Positions 61,945 to 64,000 of a stretch of DNA of 64,000 bases are shown in pieces. A program made the position numbers and the translations under genes. The notes under the pieces are model-generated. The model had not been told where the DNA came from and searched no databases. It saw only the letters and a program-made list of their open reading frames with translations. The DNA comes from Flavobacterium potami (GTDB lineage: Bacteria; Bacteroidota; Bacteroidia; Flavobacteriales; Flavobacteriaceae). Location of the stretch: positions 62,001 to 126,000 of the forward strand of contig NZ_JAINUY010000008.1 of the NCBI RefSeq assembly GCF_020026915.1. Direction: 5' to 3'. Positions within the stretch are counted from its first letter, which is position 1; each line of letters begins with the position of its first letter.

Positions 61945-62301
61945 ATGAGAGAAATTGAACAAATATATCATAATAACTTTGGGATAGCTTTTTACTGGAA
62001 AGATCACAACACTACGATTTCAGACAAAGTACAATTGGTTTTTAAGGAAACTGGTTTTTATTTTACTGTTCAGGAATTGAATCTTTTCTGCGATTTGATT
62101 GAAGATAGTATGATTGAAAATGCTTGTTGTGAAGCCTGCGAAATGAAATATTCTTGCCATAAGTTTTTATTGAAAACTCCATGCAATTCAATAGATTTAG
62201 CTGTAAACATGACCGAATTAAAGTCGATTAAAGATTTAGTAGAAGGTTCTTTATTTAAAATCGAGCTAGACGAATATGTTTATGGAGTTGGCATGAATTA
62301 A
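61945..62301 (+). CDS. Hypothetical protein, tandem paralogue 2 with Cys cluster
   Basis: 118 residues, about half identical to the gene just upstream. Around residues 58-76 it has A-C-C-E-A-C-E-M-K-Y-S-C-H-K, then a further Cys in K-T-P-C. The C-C-x-x-C-x5-C-H arrangement could bind Zn, Fe or haem-adjacent metal; paralogue 1 lost it. Ends with the same Y-V-Y-G-V-G-M-N. It lies directly before the seven-haem cytochrome gene. Confidence 0.75.
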   Translation: MREIEQIYHNNFGIAFYWKDHNTTISDKVQLVFKETGFYFTVQELNLFCDLIEDSMIENACCEACEMKYSCHKFLLKTPCNSIDLAVNMTELKSIKDLVEGSLFKIELDEYVYGVGMN

Positions 62302-62371
62302 GAAACATTCTAAATATTTTAACAACATTTTTTCATTATTGAAATATATTTTGATTCCATTCAAAAAAAAG

Positions 62372-62379
62372 TATATTTA
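62372..62379 (+). promoter_or_regulatory. -7 element TATATTTA abutting the cytochrome start codon
   Basis: Five bases before the ATG at 62385; leaderless candidate. Confidence 0.5.
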
Positions 62380-62384
62380 CAGCA

Positions 62385-63596
62385 ATGAAAAAAACTGTAT
62401 TTATACTTACGATTATCTTTTTGACAATCTTCGTTGTCAGTTGTACCAATAAATCAGAAGAATATATTGATCCGCGTGGCACTGATTATGCAGGTTCTGA
62501 AAGTTGTGTGCAATGTCACAAAACACAGTCGGAAATGGCATTTCAAAGTTCCCATTTCAAAGCAACTGCACCAGCGATCTTAGAAAATGTTTCCGGAGAT
62601 TTCGATTCTAAAAATCATACTTTTATTTACGACAAAGACACCAAACTGGTCATGGAGAAACATGGCGACAGTTTGTATCAGGTCTTATACAAAAACGGAA
62701 AAGAAACTGCCAGATATAAATTTGAAATTGTGTTTGGAGCCAAACATGCACAGACATCTGTTTATTGGAGAGAAAATAATACTTACGAACTACCTGTTTC
62801 TTTTTACCATTCTATAAATAATTGGGCCACAAGTCCCGGATTTCCAGCAGACAAACCCTATTTTGATCGTATGGTAGTTAAAGATTGTTATGCTTGTCAT
62901 AGTTCGAACATTAGTTCTAGAGTTGTGAATCAAAGTTCTGCGGAGAAAAATTTCATGTCTATGGATGTGGAAGATGTTATTAATAAAAAAACAATCGTAT
63001 ACGGAATTGACTGTGAACGCTGCCACGGACCTGCAAAAAAACACGTTGAGTTTCATTTAAAAAATCCGAATGTAAAGGTTGCCAATAGCATAACAAATCT
63101 TAAAGCATTAAGCAGACAACAAAGACTCGACGCATGCGCATTATGCCACGCAGGAAATGACGGAATGAAATTAAAATCACGTTTTGACTTTAAACCTGGT
63201 GATAATCTATCGGAGTTCTTTCGTGAAACAAGAAGTATCACAGATACTGCAAAATTTGACGTTCATGGAAATCAGTTTCGCTTAATGGCTCAAAGCAAAT
63301 GTTTTGTTAATAGCGAAAAAATGGATTGCATTACCTGTCATAATCCACATGAAAATGCTTCTAAAAACATGGCCTCTTATTCCAAAATTTGCATGAGTTG
63401 TCATCAGAGTTTAAAACACAAGGAAACGACGCTTAAAATAATGCCAGAGAAATTATTAGCCAGCAATTGCGTAGAATGTCATATGCCAAAAAAGGCTTCG
63501 AACGCGATTAGTTTTCAGCTTTCAAACAGCAAACAGTTGTCGAATTACATTTTAAGAACGCACAAAATAGGAATTTATCCGAATGCGAAAAAATAA
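62385..63596 (+). CDS. Seven-haem c-type cytochrome lipoprotein
   Basis: 403 residues. Lipobox V-V-S-C (Cys near 20). Seven CxxCH haem-binding motifs in order: CVQCH (~42), CYACH, CERCH, CALCH, CITCH, CMSCH, CVECH. Similar in layout to cytochrome c554-type or decahaem-family electron carriers, with a beta-rich segment between haems 1 and 2 (F-G-A-K-H-A-Q, S-F-Y-H-S-I-N-N-W). Would need CcmF/Hcc-type maturation, not encoded here. Probably an outer-membrane or periplasmic electron carrier. Stop codon abuts the convergent LpxH-like gene. Confidence 0.88.
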   Translation: MKKTVFILTIIFLTIFVVSCTNKSEEYIDPRGTDYAGSESCVQCHKTQSEMAFQSSHFKATAPAILENVSGDFDSKNHTFIYDKDTKLVMEKHGDSLYQVLYKNGKETARYKFEIVFGAKHAQTSVYWRENNTYELPVSFYHSINNWATSPGFPADKPYFDRMVVKDCYACHSSNISSRVVNQSSAEKNFMSMDVEDVINKKTIVYGIDCERCHGPAKKHVEFHLKNPNVKVANSITNLKALSRQQRLDACALCHAGNDGMKLKSRFDFKPGDNLSEFFRETRSITDTAKFDVHGNQFRLMAQSKCFVNSEKMDCITCHNPHENASKNMASYSKICMSCHQSLKHKETTLKIMPEKLLASNCVECHMPKKASNAISFQLSNSKQLSNYILRTHKIGIYPNAKK

Positions 63597-64000
63597 TTAT
63601 TTTTTGAATTCGTGAAGTTCGAATTTATCTCCGTCAAAAACACCGTAAGTAAAATATCCGATCCAATCGCCGAGATTAACATATTCTGAATTCTCTCCAA
63701 CAGAGCGAATCATAGGTAAATGACGATGCCCGAAAACAAAATAATTATAATGTTTGGTTTCCAACTTTCGTTTTGCGTACAAAATCAGCCATTCTTTTTC
63801 TTCGCCTAAAAACTTAATGTCTTCATCTCCAGAAATCAATTTATTTTTTACTGATAAATATTGCGCTAAACTAACGCCAACATCAGGATGTAGCCAACGA
63901 AAAAGCCATTTAGAAAACGGATTGGTAAATACCTTTTTCATTCGTTTGTACCCTTTATCGCCAGGACCTTTTCCGTCTCCGTGACCAATTAAAAAAGTTT
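63597..64000 (-). CDS. UDP-2,3-diacylglucosamine diphosphatase-like (LpxH), partial at window edge
   Basis: The C-terminal ~134 residues are present; the gene runs past the window edge. Visible residues include G-H-G-D-G-K-G-P-G-D-K-G-Y-K at the edge, F-G-H-R-H-L-P-M (metal-binding G-H-x-H) and the K-K-V-F-T-N-P / F-R-W-L-H-P-D stretch, as in the calcineurin-type phosphoesterase LpxH of lipid A synthesis. An internal ATG at 63941 is not the start. Confidence 0.85.
   Translation of the reverse strand, partial: TFLIGHGDGKGPGDKGYKRMKKVFTNPFSKWLFRWLHPDVGVSLAQYLSVKNKLISGDEDIKFLGEEKEWLILYAKRKLETKHYNYFVFGHRHLPMIRSVGENSEYVNLGDWIGYFTYGVFDGDKFELHEFKK

Noticed and set aside
1..64000. Mobile elements, tRNA/rRNA genes, defence systems
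   Set aside because: Reading the window I found no transposase, integrase, tRNA cloverleaf, rRNA or known defence gene; repeats are the only mobile-like features.

Overview
The window is chromosomal DNA of a Bacteroidota bacterium, almost certainly a Flavobacterium of the F. johnsoniae type. The evidence is low GC, promoters of the Bacteroidota form TAnnTTTG, a type IX secretion (T9SS) C-terminal domain, TonB-dependent/CarboxypepD_reg outer-membrane proteins, DUF4271-hemD and DUF4296-dihydroorotase gene neighbourhoods, and Flavobacterium-style intergenic repeats. I see no rRNA, tRNA, integrase, transposase or CRISPR array. Most of the window is core genome with small accessory patches.

Layout. 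0.2-2.1 kb: a GNAT acetyltransferase and aspartate kinase. 2.2-3.4 kb: an XRE regulator divergent from a string of very small genes, including a peptide with a double-glycine-type leader, a tiny membrane protein that could be its immunity partner, and a 33-codon Cys-rich ORF; this is the most bacteriocin-like spot. 3.5-7.6 kb: a giant outer-membrane protein and a secreted Lys/Ala-rich protein ending in a PBCV basic-adaptor-like domain. 8.1-17.7 kb: a glycosyltransferase, then a phosphate-starvation block (OprP-like porin, PhoR-like kinase, PhoB-like regulator, TonB-dependent receptor, beta-helix lipoprotein, and a protein that is nearly only a T9SS sorting domain). 18-31 kb: LuxE-like enzyme, tyrS, a conserved block (epimerase, DUF4296, dihydroorotase, polyprenol-phosphate mannosyltransferase, DUF4271, hemD), an Lrp regulator, a zinc peptidase and a TPR-kinase/NarL pair. 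31-43 kb: leuS, a ModE-like regulator, the ftsX-DUF3098-uppP-truB operon, a thioredoxin-like protein, pyrH-frr and a DUF5686 outer-membrane protein. 43-64 kb: antiporter, LytTR/LytS pair, MMPL transporter, asnS, rpoN, tdk, rsmI, hopJ-like, recJ, MFS, a secreted hydrolase, two tandem paralogues, a seven-haem lipoprotein cytochrome and the edge of an LpxH-like gene.

Most notable observation. Three promoters flanking the phoB/phoR-like pair (porin, TonB receptor, beta-helix lipoprotein) carry direct repeats of TAACA-like pentamers at an exact 11-bp period. All three arrays sit in the same phase relative to a CTTTGCA promoter element. This looks like a Bacteroidota version of the Pho box and ties the three genes into one regulon; it is read directly from the bases, while the regulator assignment is inference.

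Other highlights: an intergenic-type repeat inserted in frame in the leuS editing region; two copies of a nested-palindrome element; a clover-leaf-like palindromic element with compensatory base changes; about ten families of short-period intergenic repeats, several ending just before start codons; and several genes whose start codon lies only 4-8 nt after the -7 box, suggesting leaderless mRNAs.
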